From Cycas panzhihuaensis (taxonomy: Eukaryota > Cycadophyta), in assembly GCA_023213395.1 (NCBI GenBank), contig CM041465.1, forward strand, positions 233,995,741-234,059,740: a stretch of DNA of 64,000 nt. Reading direction: 5' to 3'. The translations under genes and the position numbers were made by a program. This document shows positions 1 through 10,580 of the stretch, piece after piece (positions within the stretch are counted from its first letter, which is position 1; every line of letters begins with the position of its first letter). The notes under the pieces were generated by a model. The model was not told the origin of the DNA and did not search any database. It saw only the letters and a program-made list of their open reading frames with translations.

Positions 1-1319
1 GCTTAAGAGGGTTATATGCCTCATGAGGGCTATCTTGGTTGTGAGGACTATGAGATACATGTCTATCCTCCTAAGGGCTCTCAGTAATTTGTATGAAATC
101 CCTATAGAGAAAGGTTATTTTAAATACCCTAAGCCACATTTGAGGAATCCATCCTTAGTAGCCTCTACTTCTATTTAGGAAGAGGTACATGTTGATCACA
201 TTGGCCATTTAGTTTCAAAGCCTTTACTCACTAGGATTCATTCTCTTATCCTCATCTTAAGATACTAAGATCCTTTCCATTAGAGCACACACATCATGAC
301 ATTATCCTTGTATCTTCTCCATGACTAACATTAAGAGAAACCTAATCCTCTTCCTTAGGAGCATTAACTCCCTCATGTTAATCATCCCCACATATATAAT
401 ATTCTACCTTCCCCTTATCCCTCTCATCCCTTTACCCAAAGCCACCTTCTATCCTACCTAATGAGATGGGAGACACTAGATCAATCCACTTCCAACCCTA
501 AGCACCATTTAACATTATGAAAGGAGGAGCCTAAGTTCATCCCATGCCCTTCATTTCATATGATATCCCATTTGAGAGTAGTGATTAGAAGCAACATTTT
601 ATCATAGTATATGTATACCAAGCATCCACGTCCAACTAATTCCCTCATCTGAGACCTATCATAGGGCTATCTCTCATGTATAGGTATAAGTTTCTTCACA
701 CTGCTTCACAGGTTCCATCTACTGGTTAACCCATCCCTTCTCATAGTGTCTCTCATCCTGGTAAGGGGATCCTCATCCCCTACCTCATCAAATCATAAGT
801 CATAGTGTGAGACCACCTCCTTTCTAGTCCCATAAAGGGCCTACACCATCTACTCCTCCATACTCCACGTATGATACTTATGTTGGAGTACAAAGGACCA
901 TTGGGGGCTCTCACACTCATGTTCCTCTTGATTAACACATACACCAATAGTAGATTTTGAGACTTGTCAAAGGGCCTATACCATCTTATGGTCCTAGACC
1001 TATTTACCTATAATAATCCAATCTATGACATACAATTCCCCCTCTCTAATATATTATTTCATCATAATAATATCCTATGCCTTAGATAAGAATGCATCTT
1101 AATCATGTTACATGGTTTACTCCTCTACATCCTCCACCTTCTCATCCACCATGCTATGAACATCCCCCATATGGAACTTCCACTCCTTACCAACAACCTC
1201 CTCCTCAAAACTCTTCCATGTTGATGTCAACTCCTCCTCAACACTCTTCCACATTGAGGACTAGAAGGCCTTTATGGACTACATGAGATTCTTTTTCCAC
1301 AAGAGGTTCTCCTTTCATA
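1..1319 (+). pseudogene. Degenerate N-terminal gag region of Tat1
   Basis: Short open stretches in shifting frames are rich in Pro, His, Ser and Tyr. An example is the Pro/His/Gln-rich peptide at 1092-1286, which contains PPHS/PPQ-type runs. Low-complexity, proline-rich N-terminal gag segments are common before the structured gag core in Tat and related plant Gypsy elements, and the core follows directly at 1320. Stops interrupt every frame. I see no LTR or primer-binding site here, so the 5' LTR lies before base 1. The assignment rests mainly on position. Confidence 0.4.
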
Positions 1320-2340
1320 CATACCTCCATTTATCCTTGAATTACCTAAGTTATCTAGGGAACACTCACAAGATCCCACTAGGCATGTATAAGATTTTAC
1401 ACTTGCCTATGTTGACTTTCTCCTATATGACTATGTCATGATGGGATTATTTCCCAAATCACTTCAAGGTGATGCCTTGAAGTGGTTCTTTTATCTCCCA
1501 TCTACTTCCATTTTTACCTTTTAGCAGCTAGTTGATGCTTTTATCAACTACTTAGACATTGTCATACCATTCAAAACTAGCATTAAGTCCCTCCTATCTA
1601 TCAAGAAAAATAATGATGAATTGTCTCATAATCTTATAAGGTAATTCCAAGATTTAGTTCATGTTTATCACTCTCAACTTGATTTAGGACTCTTATTTGA
1701 CATTTTTATCAATGCTTTGAGACCTCATGTATACTTAGAGGTCCTAAAACTTGGTCCACAAACCTACAAGGAGGCCATTGATAAATGCTTAGCTCTCAAA
1801 GCTTTCAATATTCAAGTAGGAATTAAGAAGAAAGACAAGCCTACTCCAGTGAAAGACTTAAATTATAGGCCCAAACCTAGTCAAGGGGATTATACATATG
1901 ATCATGTTGCATCTTCCATTAGAGCCCTTGAGCATACTATCAACACCAAGTTACATGTTAAAAATCCTATTGTTTCTAAGTAAAAACAAGAAACCAAAGT
2001 CATTTGTTATACTAAAGGAAAGAAATGTCAAGATCCCCCTACTCCTTCAGTAAAGAAAGCTCCTTGATATTCTTATTACTAAACCAATACTCATGATCAA
2101 GATGAGTGTCAGATTATTTAAGCCATGGATTGTAAGATTTAAACTCCTAATAATCCTATATCTGGGCCAAATTAAGACTAATTAATCCACAAATACCCTT
2201 TGCCTCATCATGATCTAACGAAAACTAAGGATAAGATTAAAGGAAATGCCAAATAAAATGATATAAGTGATAGTGAGAGTATGAGCTCTGAGTTAAATAA
2301 GAAATATATAACCTCACTCAAAGGAGGTGGAAAATGAGAT
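1320..2340 (+). pseudogene. Tat1 gag core (retrotransposon gag domain)
   Basis: The frame from about 1320 shows the typical gag core pattern of plant Gypsy elements: a Leu-Pro-Lys-Leu start, an acidic/aromatic helix, the FP-x-SL-x-G-x-A-x-x-WF block at about 1447-1490, then helices ending in an amphipathic Cys/Leu/Ala stretch near 1780-1830. The longest open piece (1717-1983) is a Lys-rich C-terminal part. In the family this protein forms the virus-like particle that packages the RNA. Several in-frame TAG/TAA codons sit where Gln is expected. No clear CCHC zinc knuckle was seen after the core; the stretch near 2020-2160 has isolated Cys residues only. The product is not functional in this copy. 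Confidence 0.65.
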
Positions 2341-3270
2341 AACGACTAAAATTGGCTACCTCCCAAAGGTGGTGACACTAAGAGAACAATTAATATGGTC
2401 AAGGTAACAAAGAACCTAGGCACGTTCAAATCCTTTGAAGATTTATTAACCAAAAATCCTAACTCCTTGTCTCTCATTCCACCTAAACCTATTTATTTTA
2501 GGTCTATTCATTTTACTATAAAATATGGATCTTTCTCTTTAGTTGATGAGTTGAAGTTTATTTCTATTGGGATCTTGGTCATGGACTTGTTAAATAGTTA
2601 TCTAGAGTAATATCAACTCTTACTTAATGACTTGGCGTCCCTACTCTCAACTCCCCAATAAGTCTTACTCTCTCTTTTGATCCTTTCATCTTACCTAGTG
2701 AAAATAAAAGAAACCCTAATGATATCCTCCATTCTACATTGAGATTTGTATGAAGGCTATCAACATTGAATGTGTCATTATTTATGAAGATTCATCAATA
2801 AATATAATCCCTCTCCATCTAGTAGAAGATCTAGAGATTGTCGCCTATGAACCTTATGAGTGGATATGTTAAAGGTATAATAAGAACCAAAAATTACTAC
2901 TAGGGTAAGTCACTCTCCCTCTTACATTAGAAGGGGAAAAAATTATGGTTGATCTCACCATCATAAACCTAGACTCAAAATATAATATTCTCTTAGGAAG
3001 ACCTTGGATCAATCAAATGTTCATTGCTTATTCCTCACTCTTTAGGAAGCTTAAATTCATTCATGAGGGAGAGTTGAAGGTTGTCAAGTGAAAAAATATA
3101 CCTATTAAATAATTTATTCCATTTGTGGAAACCATCTTAGAAATAGGGATGCCCTTCAACTCCTCTAAATATTTCTTTTAATCTCTAGGCCTTAGGCAAT
3201 ACTTTGTTACTAAGTCTCTTTCAATGTTTAAATAAGAGGTTAAGGGTATTAACATTATTGATATTATTCC
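2341..3270 (+). pseudogene. Tat1 aspartic protease region
   Basis: An open segment at 2395-2610 leads into a frame from about 2750. There a hydrophobic strand followed by EDSSINIIP occupies the place of the active-site D-x-G-S-S-N loop, and NILLGRPWI near 2980-3008 is the conserved C-terminal protease block (I-L-G-R-P-W). This is the retropepsin-like enzyme that would cleave the gag-pol polyprotein. The expected catalytic Asp of the first motif is replaced by Tyr in the reading frame seen here, and stops occur at former Gln and Trp codons, so the enzyme is dead. The ILGRPWI form is typical of Tat/Athila-type proteases. RT should follow but does not. Confidence 0.65.
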
Positions 3271-4329
3271 TTTAGGGAAAAGCTCTTCATCACGTCAACC
3301 ATGCATGGGAATGTTTCAAGCCACATTGGAACCTTTCCCAATTCCTACCCCTACAGAAGAGACTTTACCCCTCCACTCTACAAGTTATTTATCCAATAAT
3401 ACATAAATGGAACAAGACCTAATTCATCACACCCCTCCATCGTCACATTAGGCCAATGATGAAAATGGCATGTTATAAGACAATCCCCTTTTATCTCAAG
3501 AAATAAATTCATCAGGTTCATCCTTTAGCAAGCCAAATTTTATGCATATCCTTTACTTACATCATATGAAAGATACACTAAACATTGTTACACCTATTAT
3601 TGGCCCTTCCTGATAAACATGCTTACCTTGATCCACTTCATCCTTATCTAATGGGATATCTTGTCATAAGTCTCATTTTCAAATTGCTTAGTTTAATTAG
3701 CATAGTGAGAAGCTTCTCATGTATAGGAATCTAAACCTCTCACCTCTAAAAGGTAGGGAATCCCCTTCACATACCTCACCTAGATTGAACCCAACACATA
3801 GGAGAGAAATAAAAGAGATTAACATGATTATGACAATCTCTCTCCCAATAAAAGTGATTATTTAGGAGGATACTATACTATCACTCATGCATATATCCCC
3901 TCTCGTAAACCTTCCTCTAATTGATGAGTCTAGCTTTCATCAGATTATACAATCAAATTGAGAATTCTCCACTCAATTTAGTCCATCCTCTCAAATCCCC
4001 GCAATTATAGATATCTTTCTAAATCAAGACCATGTCCTTCCTATAAAGACAACTTCCCTATAATTGCCTCATCATTCTCATTCTTAGCTTGAAGGCTCTA
4101 TCTTTAAAGATCTCCTTCATCTTGATCATTTCAAGAATGTTGAATTGATTCTAGAGCATTTAGTTAGAGCCTCACTTAATATCCTTCCCAATCATCACAA
4201 GCTTGGATTTAATAAGTACTTGCACCTTGATTTATCTTTTGCTAATTTAGATCAACCTTTACAAGATCCTCTATCTTTTTCAAGTCATACTTCTCCTCAC
4301 TTCAAGGAGGGGAATACCATGCTTGATGG
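3271..4329 (+). other. Spacer in Tat1 where RT, RNase H and integrase core are expected
   Basis: Short Ser/Pro/Thr-rich peptides can be read (for example around 3290-3420 and 4145-4320), but none of the RT blocks (the PFG-x-x-N motif, an x-x-DD catalytic pair) or the integrase DD35E core appears in any frame. In Tat2 those domains need about 2.5 kb. The segment is either post-protease linker plus the scar of an internal deletion, or a replacement sequence of a non-autonomous family. Confidence 0.5.
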
Positions 4330-4605
4330 CAAGAAAATAGATGAAACATACTTGACAAGACTACAAAATAATCTTACTTCTAAGACTAGAGCTCAAGCAA
4401 CTTATGATAAGTAGTTAAGACCTTGTGAGTTTTGTGTTGGTGAGAAGGTACTCAAGCTTGAGTATCTTCATGATAAACAACAAAAGTTTTCCCCAAATGG
4501 GCAAGACCTTATCCTATCATTGAAGACCTCAAGAATGGTGCATATCACATCTCTAACCTTGATGGCCTTGAAATTAAAAAGCCAATCAATTCATAGTTTT
4601 TGTGA
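4330..4605 (+). pseudogene. Tat1 integrase C-terminal tail
   Basis: The frame through 4414 and on to about 4605 reads NLTSK-x-RAQATYDK, then LRPCEF-x-VGEKVLKLEYL, then KFSPNWARPYPIIEDL-x-NGAYHISNLDG. This is the pattern of the integrase C-terminal domain in Tat-type elements (basic helix, V-L-K strand, N-W-x-G-P-Y block, GAY-x-L-x-x-x-DG). Tat2 has the same series on the minus strand at about 54840-55080, including NLTSKAKAQ, THDKHLRP and KFNPKW. In the intact enzyme this part binds DNA and helps target integration. Only the tail is left here; the catalytic core is absent. One stop lies between DK and LRP. Confidence 0.7.
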
Positions 4606-4651
4606 ATGTTCTATGACTAAAAGTAGAGCACTCATAACTCTCTAATGAGTA

Positions 4652-4888
4652 TAAACTATGGCTTTGAGAAACCCACCTACTGAAGAGCCTAAACTATGGT
4701 AGTAATCCTTATCTTATGATATGGAAAAAACTTTACAGTGAATATAAACTATGGCTCTGAGAATCTCATCTACTAAAGAGCCTAAACTATGGTAGTCTCC
4801 TCCATCTAGTAAGATGGATCCCCTACCTCTACAACAAGTATAAACTATGGCTTCAAAACCCTTGCCTTCTAATAAGTCTAAACTATGG
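4652..4888 (+). repeat. Higher-order tandem array of the TAAACTATGG motif
   Basis: TAAACTATGG occurs at 4652, 4690, 4745, 4783, 4841 and 4879. The copies alternate between two contexts: an AGTATAAACTATGGCTYT type and a GAGCCTAAACTATGGT type (the last copy reads AAGTCTAAACT). Within each pair the spacing is 38 bp three times over, and pairs recur every 93-96 bp. This is a three-copy composite repeat directly after the integrase stop. Tandem repeats in the 3' untranslated region are a known trait of Tat/Ogre-type elements. Tat2 has a diverged counterpart at 54605-54771. Confidence 0.85.
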
Positions 4889-7034
4889 TTGGATTGTCTA
4901 TTTCTTATTAAGACTTGTATTTCCCCATGCCCTATTATGACTCTCAATAACTGTGTAAGACTGTTACTATATTATATTGTATAGGCATCAATTATTGACC
5001 ATGTATACATGGGTCTAAGTTAATACAATTGGGATGATCTCATTTGGTTCATGACACTTTATCTTCCATCTTTTCCTCTTAGGTTATGTACATGGGAATG
5101 TGGGGTCCTCATTCCTTCTTAAGGCATGAGGATAAGAAAAACTCTAAAATAAACATGGTGTTGATTCAAAACTTAGCATACTTAAGAAAAGGAAATGATA
5201 CCTAGAAAGATAGACCCTGATGAGAATCTAGGGCCAAGGAGGGATTTAGTAGGTTATTGGCTCCATATAAACCACTACCTAGAATTAGCCAAGGTGTGTC
5301 TTAGAGATTTATCATTTGTCAATCAGGTTTTTGAATTTGTTTTAAAGGTGGCTAGTTTTCTTGCACAAAGTGTTATATGAACATTAGTCAGTTAGACCTC
5401 CTTAACATTGATAGATATTCCTACAACTGCTCTTAGGTGTGTCTCATTAAACTTTATTTTACTTCTTCTAATCAAAGGTAAGATATAACTTGGTTGCTAT
5501 TCCTAACAAATCAATGTTCCTTTTTTTTGGTAGCTTTTGATACTAGATAAACGAACCAACCTCGGCTTATTGGGGATGGTCCTTGCACAATCTTTCATAG
5601 TTTCTCTTTCTCAAACTAAGGAACACCAAGCTTGAATCACCCTTATATTCCATTCTCTTGAGATTTCCTTGCCCCTTTAAAGAAATAACCATAACATAAA
5701 ACATCCCTCTATAATAAGGCTAAAACTATGGCTCTAAAAGCCACACCATCTAATGAGCCTAAATTATAGTTAATCCTTCATTCTCTCTCTCTTTTCAAAC
5801 ATCACTTTAGCATAGAAGTATCAGTCCTCCTTTATTGCCATTACTCCTTGATCAAGCTTAATGCTTTCTTGCATGTGAATCATTACCAACAACCATGTAA
5901 GGCTATTGTCCTGCTGCTAGACATAGGCATTATTTATTAGGTACATGCATTCACTTCACTCACTTTAACTAAAGCAATGTTACTCTTCCCTCCCAAGTTT
6001 TGTACTTAGGAGGGAAGGGGGATCCCTAACTTTAATTATCAATATAATAGTAAGGTATAAGTTTAGACAATTAGTTACTTCTATTATGTGAGATACCTTA
6101 TTCCTTTTTAGACTTTCACCCATGGTTTTTGGATCTTGAACTACTTCTTTCTCTTACGATCATATAAGTGTGCTTGGTAGATTTATAGATCTTTCACTTC
6201 CACTTGTTTGGCCTTTTTACTATGGTTCCCAATACCTTTTTACTATTTCTCTTAAAGTTTGTTACACATTCTACCACTACCCCTTCACACTCAAAGAAAC
6301 TTTGGTCTAAAGATCCTTTTAACTCTCTTAGTTTAACCTCTAATAATTTAGGCTCATGTTATCATCTTCTTAGTTTCATTAAAAAGGTCATCCTTGATAT
6401 AGTTTAAGAGGTATCAATGTTTCATGATCAGGTCAATCATCAATTACCTAAGATCATTTTTTCTCCCTCTTCATCATATCTCAATGAAAATTGTATAATG
6501 ATCATAGTCAAAGTGATGAATACCTATCTTCTAGAAAGTGGGTTTAGTAATACATAGTTTACTATGACTGTCATCTAAACTATTGTATAGAATGACCTAG
6601 ATAGTAGTGGAAGTATAAAAGAAAGAAAACACCCAAAAAAAAAAGTAAAATGAAGAACAATTAGGTTAAGAAAGAAAAGAATCCTTTTATGTTTTCCACC
6701 ATCTTATTATCTATAGAAAGTCATGTGACAACTTTAATTCCACCCACATTATTGCAGTTCGGGTTCATTGGGGTGTATGATTTAAGACCTTCAAATCTAA
6801 TTGCATAGGCTCACCATGGTATCAATTGTGATCAAAACTTATTTGACATCTAATAGTCTTTTACATTTATTTGTGTTTAGGGAGGTATCCTCATTATGAG
6901 GAAACCTAATCATGATCCTATTTCCTCTCATCTTATAGTTGAAACCAAGTCTCTTATATAAAAACCACTTCCTTGTAGGTTGATTCCTATAACATCCCTA
7001 CATATATCATTTTGTCTCTAAGTTTAATCCTCTT
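4889..7034 (+). other. Tat1 spacer between integrase tail and downstream RNase H
   Basis: No supported coding region. Two more copies of the motif occur at about 5717-5731 (GGCTAAAACTATGGC) and 5755-5770 (GAGCCTAAATTATAG). Short ORFs at 5195-5380 and 6204-6407 have no recognisable domain. A strong inverted repeat lies at 5985-6017. Confidence 0.5.
5985..6017. repeat. Inverted repeat, 13-bp arms
   Basis: Arms 5985-5997 and 6005-6017 pair at 12 of 13 positions around a 7-base loop. The inner part, CCAAG...TTGTACTTAGG, resembles the hairpin CCTAAGT-TGT-ACTTAGG found in the long LTRs at 48023-48043 and 58299-58319. Confidence 0.7.
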
Positions 7035-7430
7035 TTATTAGGGCACTGAGCATATATACTGATGGAGGTTGTCAATGTAGCTCAAGGCCATCTGATATTG
7101 CATGGGTAGTTTGTGATCAAATAGGTAATATGTTAACTTTTTCTAGCATGTTCCTACCTCAAGCAACCAACAATGAAGTCGAGTACATCACTATCATAGG
7201 AGCCCTAATAAATATCTTGTAATTTCATGATGGTCCTATTGATCTTTTTATTAATTCCTAAATTGTGGTCCTTCAACTTATTAGTGCCTACCATGTTCAT
7301 TCACCTCGATTATGCTCCCTTCATGCTCAAGTTTTATCATTGTTATCCCGCTTCCCATTGATTACCATTTAACATATCTCTCATAGTCAAAATATCAAAG
7401 CTGACTCTCTACTCTCTTATATGTTTTAGT
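7035..7430 (+). pseudogene. Tat1 downstream RNase H domain (second, aRNH-like)
   Basis: One frame carries RNase H type I landmarks in order: YTDGG at 7055-7069, ATNNEVEY ending at 7186, a strand with INS at about 7248-7256 where D-S is expected, and HISHSQN then KADSLL at about 7397-7411. This matches the RVT_3/archaeal-like RNase H pattern (D, E, D, D) known as an extra domain in Tat-lineage elements, where it normally lies between the first RNase H and integrase. Here it is about 2.4 kb downstream of the integrase tail. The third catalytic Asp is Asn and a few in-frame stops are present. Tat2 has a homologous domain in the same relative place (50245-50640, minus strand). It would degrade RNA in RNA-DNA hybrids during reverse transcription; this copy is inactive. 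Confidence 0.7.
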
Positions 7431-7556
7431 ATCATAACTCATAGCCTCATCCTTTTGAGCTAGAGGCATCACTCTATAATGAGAATAAACTAACTAAACA
7501 CTCTATAATGAGTATAAACTAACTAAACATTATGTAATGAGTATAAACTAAAATTT
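7431..7556 (+). repeat. Short tandem repeats after the Tat1 downstream RNase H
   Basis: Three copies of a unit built on ATAATGAGTATAAACTAACTAAACA lie at about 7473-7552, period about 32 bp. The first unit continues the last codons of the RNase H ORF (a Glu-Ala-Ser-Leu-Tyr-Asn-Glu peptide), so the array may have arisen by amplifying the ORF end. The motif is a relative of the TAATGAG-TAAACTATGG unit elsewhere in Tat1. Confidence 0.7.
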
Positions 7557-8299
7557 AAATACTATTATAAGAAAATGCAAAAAAAAAAAAAAAAAATTAT
7601 AGATATATTCAAAACACAAAGAAAAGCATGCACATGAATTCAACACTACACATGTTTACTCATCATCAAGAGGAATAAGGGGGAAGGAAGGTTAGAGAAA
7701 ATCATGTTCTACATAATTAATGATAAAAATGATGGTACAATGTATATATAAATATGAAATACCATATAGTACATGTGTCATCATAAGTATAAAATCATGG
7801 TCTTATAACTTCCATGGGCATGTACACATGCTCATAGGTGAGCTCTTATAGTCACATCCCTATCCCTATTGAGTAGACTCATGCCCATCCCCTCTCAAGT
7901 TTATTCCCATATACATGATCACCCCTATGATGGTTTTCAAGAGCTGGCGTATACTCTCCTTGAATGGCGATTAAGGGTGTGAGTCCTCTCTCTCATATGA
8001 GGGCCATGCCTAGCCTGTTATATGCTCTGACTACCTAACAGAGTCATACATCCACCTACCTATAGGATATTCATCCTATGTAGATATGACCTCTCATCCT
8101 CAGTGGCATTTAGCTCTACCTCTCTTATCTCCAACTTCCCCACCAACTCCCATGTCTTGAGCTTAAATGGTGCATATAAAATACTATGTAAGAGGGCCCA
8201 ATAATTTTGGATCCCTCTTGTTGCCAAATGGGAGACTCTCGAGGGTCCTCCTCACCACTAAGAGATTGATCATCCCCTCACCTATCATATAAACATATA
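7557..8299. other. Non-coding stretch with a poly-A run
   Basis: A run of about 18 A lies at 7568-7596. After it comes AT-rich sequence and then a C/T-rich stretch, with no ORF or domain. No target duplication was found that would mark the A-run as the tail of a non-LTR element. Confidence 0.4.
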
Positions 8300-9640
8300 A
8301 TGATTAGTCATTTTTATCAAAACTATTTATCAAAAGAAGATAGTAGTATAAGCTAAATTAATAATGTCTGAACAAAAGTAATAGATACATGTTGGAGGTG
8401 GTACTACCATGATAATTATTAGCTTAGGAATCTCTACTACTCCCTCCTCATTTATTTCTATCTTTGGAGCTCCCTTCGAGCCTAACTCCATGCCATCAAT
8501 AGGGGAGTCACCTCTTGCTACTATTATTGGTTGCTTTATCTAACTAACATCCTTCCCATCCTCTATCCTATTAATATCTCCTCCCTACTCAGTAGTTGAC
8601 TTTCCCTCTCCTCTATCATCATACTCTCAGTCTAACAGGAACCTCATTATATGTTAGATTAACCATCTCCTCCATGGCCACCTCATTTTTCCATATGACC
8701 TCCTACTCCCCCTCCTTTACCCTTATGTGGAGGTGGTAACCCCCTGCTATAGCTCTCTCTACAACATTAGTCTCCTTATCTGACCATGTTAGCATCCTAT
8801 CATATAGGTTAGGAACTAGTTGGTTCCTTGTCATCCTGCTAAGTAGAGGGCTGTGTGCACTCCTCACTATAACTACCTATTTGTCATGGATCTGAGATCA
8901 CATATTCTATCTATTTATCATAGTGTCCATAATGCTCAAGTCCCCCCTGGCTATCCTTCTAGTTTTATCAAAGGGATATGGTTGTATAGTCAACATATTA
9001 GGATCAAGCTATATGAGAATCCTTCTCATCCCTACCTAGAAATGTGTGATAACTATTGGGCCATGCTATTGACAATAAATTTATTCCAATCTATCTAAGC
9101 CCTACCTCACATCATTGAATGGTGCTCACCCATTGAGTTACCACACTCATGTAAGTATGTATCTAGGTGGCTCAGAATACAATAATATAAGCTAAGACTT
9201 TTCTAAGTGCTAAAATTCCCTCTACCTCCCTCATTACCTTAAGGGAGATGCCATGAACTCCAAAATAGTCAACTGACCTAGTTAAGTAAGTGTTCTAGGC
9301 TTGTTGAGCCTCCTCATCCACTACACAACTCTATCATATCTCTATGCCTTTCCAGCTCACTCCCAAGATCCTTCCAATATATTTAGTGGTGATCTTAATA
9401 TCCCCTATCCCACATACTCAGAATACTCTCTCCCTAGGGACCCATAACTTCACAAAATCATTTATAACCTCATACTCCATCACTAGTTGGATGGAGCGAT
9501 TAGCCCTTATTAGCCCACATTGCTATAAAAGTTGCTACTTATTAACTATCAACACCTCGAGCAATGGTTTGATAACCCATCCTTCATTCTCTTGTGTCTC
9601 AATCCTGTAGATGGGCTATCAAATAAAAACTATAACTTTA
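8300..9640 (-). pseudogene. Degenerate antisense ORF downstream of the Tat1 RNase H
   Basis: On the minus strand, coherent protein-like segments appear. Near 9610-9500 there is a Trp-Val-Ile-Lys-Pro-Leu start, then near 9480-9340 FVKLWVPRERVF, DIKITTKYIGRILGVSWKG. Near 8840-8650 a long open stretch contains RMTRNQLVPNLYDRMLTW, then AIAGGYHLHIRVKEGE. Stops occur at former Gln, Arg and Trp codons. Extra, sometimes antisense, ORFs in the 3' region are known in Grande/Tat-type elements, and the first part resembles the pattern of the plant transposon-protein domain found in such ORFs. The family assignment is tentative; the conclusion that this strand once coded is firmer. The plus-strand ORFs 8853-9098 and 9344-9610 are its shadows. 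Confidence 0.4.
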
Positions 9641-9730
9641 AGATAGTTTCAAGCTCTGAAATCCTAAATTAAGAAAAGTACTTAACGTTTCTATTTTCTT
9701 TAATTTATATAAAAAATATAGTAGTAAGCC

Positions 9731-9800
9731 CAAAAATGCAATAAGCTAACCAAAAATATAATAAGCTAGCCAAAAACACAATAAACTAACCAAAAATGTA
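9731..9800 (+). repeat. 20-bp tandem repeat, 3.5 copies
   Basis: The unit CAAAAATGCAATAAGCTAAC starts at 9731, 9751, 9771 and 9791 (partial), in exact 20-bp register with a few substitutions per copy. Confidence 0.85.
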
Positions 9801-10460
9801 CTCCACCAAACTCGTTATTTGGAATATTATATTTTTTACTAATTCTTTATATTTTTTTATGAATAACTCATGTTTTTGGTGAATTCTTTTATGTTTTTGA
9901 AGAAAAATTATAGAAAATTGAAATACTTTCAATTAATAACTTACTAGATATCATGCCTCTCACTATATCCTCACTTATTTGATCTGATATTATCCTCTGA
10001 TCATTAAAATAGCTCTTGAAATTATTGCAATATTGATCTCAAAGATGAAAAACATCTCTTAATCTTAACTCTTACACATGAAAACAAATTGAAAAGGGAC
10101 CCATTTTTCCTTATAAAAATGGCCTCTCTCACATGATAATTAGGTCTTCCAATTGTCTTCTTTGAGAAGTTTCAATATAGGTGCAATGTAACTTGTAAAT
10201 TTGGATTTCTCCGAAGGATTTTGATCATAAATTTTTCTCACCCTTTTTGCCTTCCATTAATAAGGCCATCATGTTGAGATAAATTAGAAATTTGACCTAG
10301 AGATGGACTGCTTATAACCTATTCATGGTTATACTCCATGGGATTAATTTCTCACCTACATTTCAAATTCCATATCTCTTTTGACCTCTAAGCCTCCTTG
10401 AAATTCAAGACCCTCTAAAATCTTATAGTCTTACTCACTCGAGATATGGGATGGTCACTA
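9801..10460. other. AT-rich stretch without recognisable content
   Basis: T-rich and A-rich runs with no ORF. It leads into the 43-bp array. In Tat2, A/T homopolymer-rich sequence likewise adjoins the matching motif copies. Confidence 0.4.
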
Positions 10461-10580
10461 TTGAGGTAAAACTATGGTGATCACCCCTTTAAGGCATTAC
10501 TAATGAGGTTAAACTATGACAACCAAACCTCCAAAAATAGGTGTTAAAAAGGCTAAACTATGGCAACCACCCCCTCTTAA
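10461..10580 (+). repeat. About 43-bp tandem array of the TAAACTATGG motif
   Basis: The core AAACTATG starts at 10469, 10511 and 10555 (spacing 42 and 44 bp), each preceded by GAGGT(T)A or GGCTA and followed by a CAACC/GATCACC-like stretch. Its reverse complement occurs in Tat2 at 49632-49657 and 50104-50131, one copy each, with the same TCACTAATGAGGTAAA context. Confidence 0.8.

Noticed and set aside
7568-7596. Poly-A run as the tail of a LINE or SINE
   Set aside because: No endonuclease/RT sequence, Pol III boxes or target duplication found next to it.
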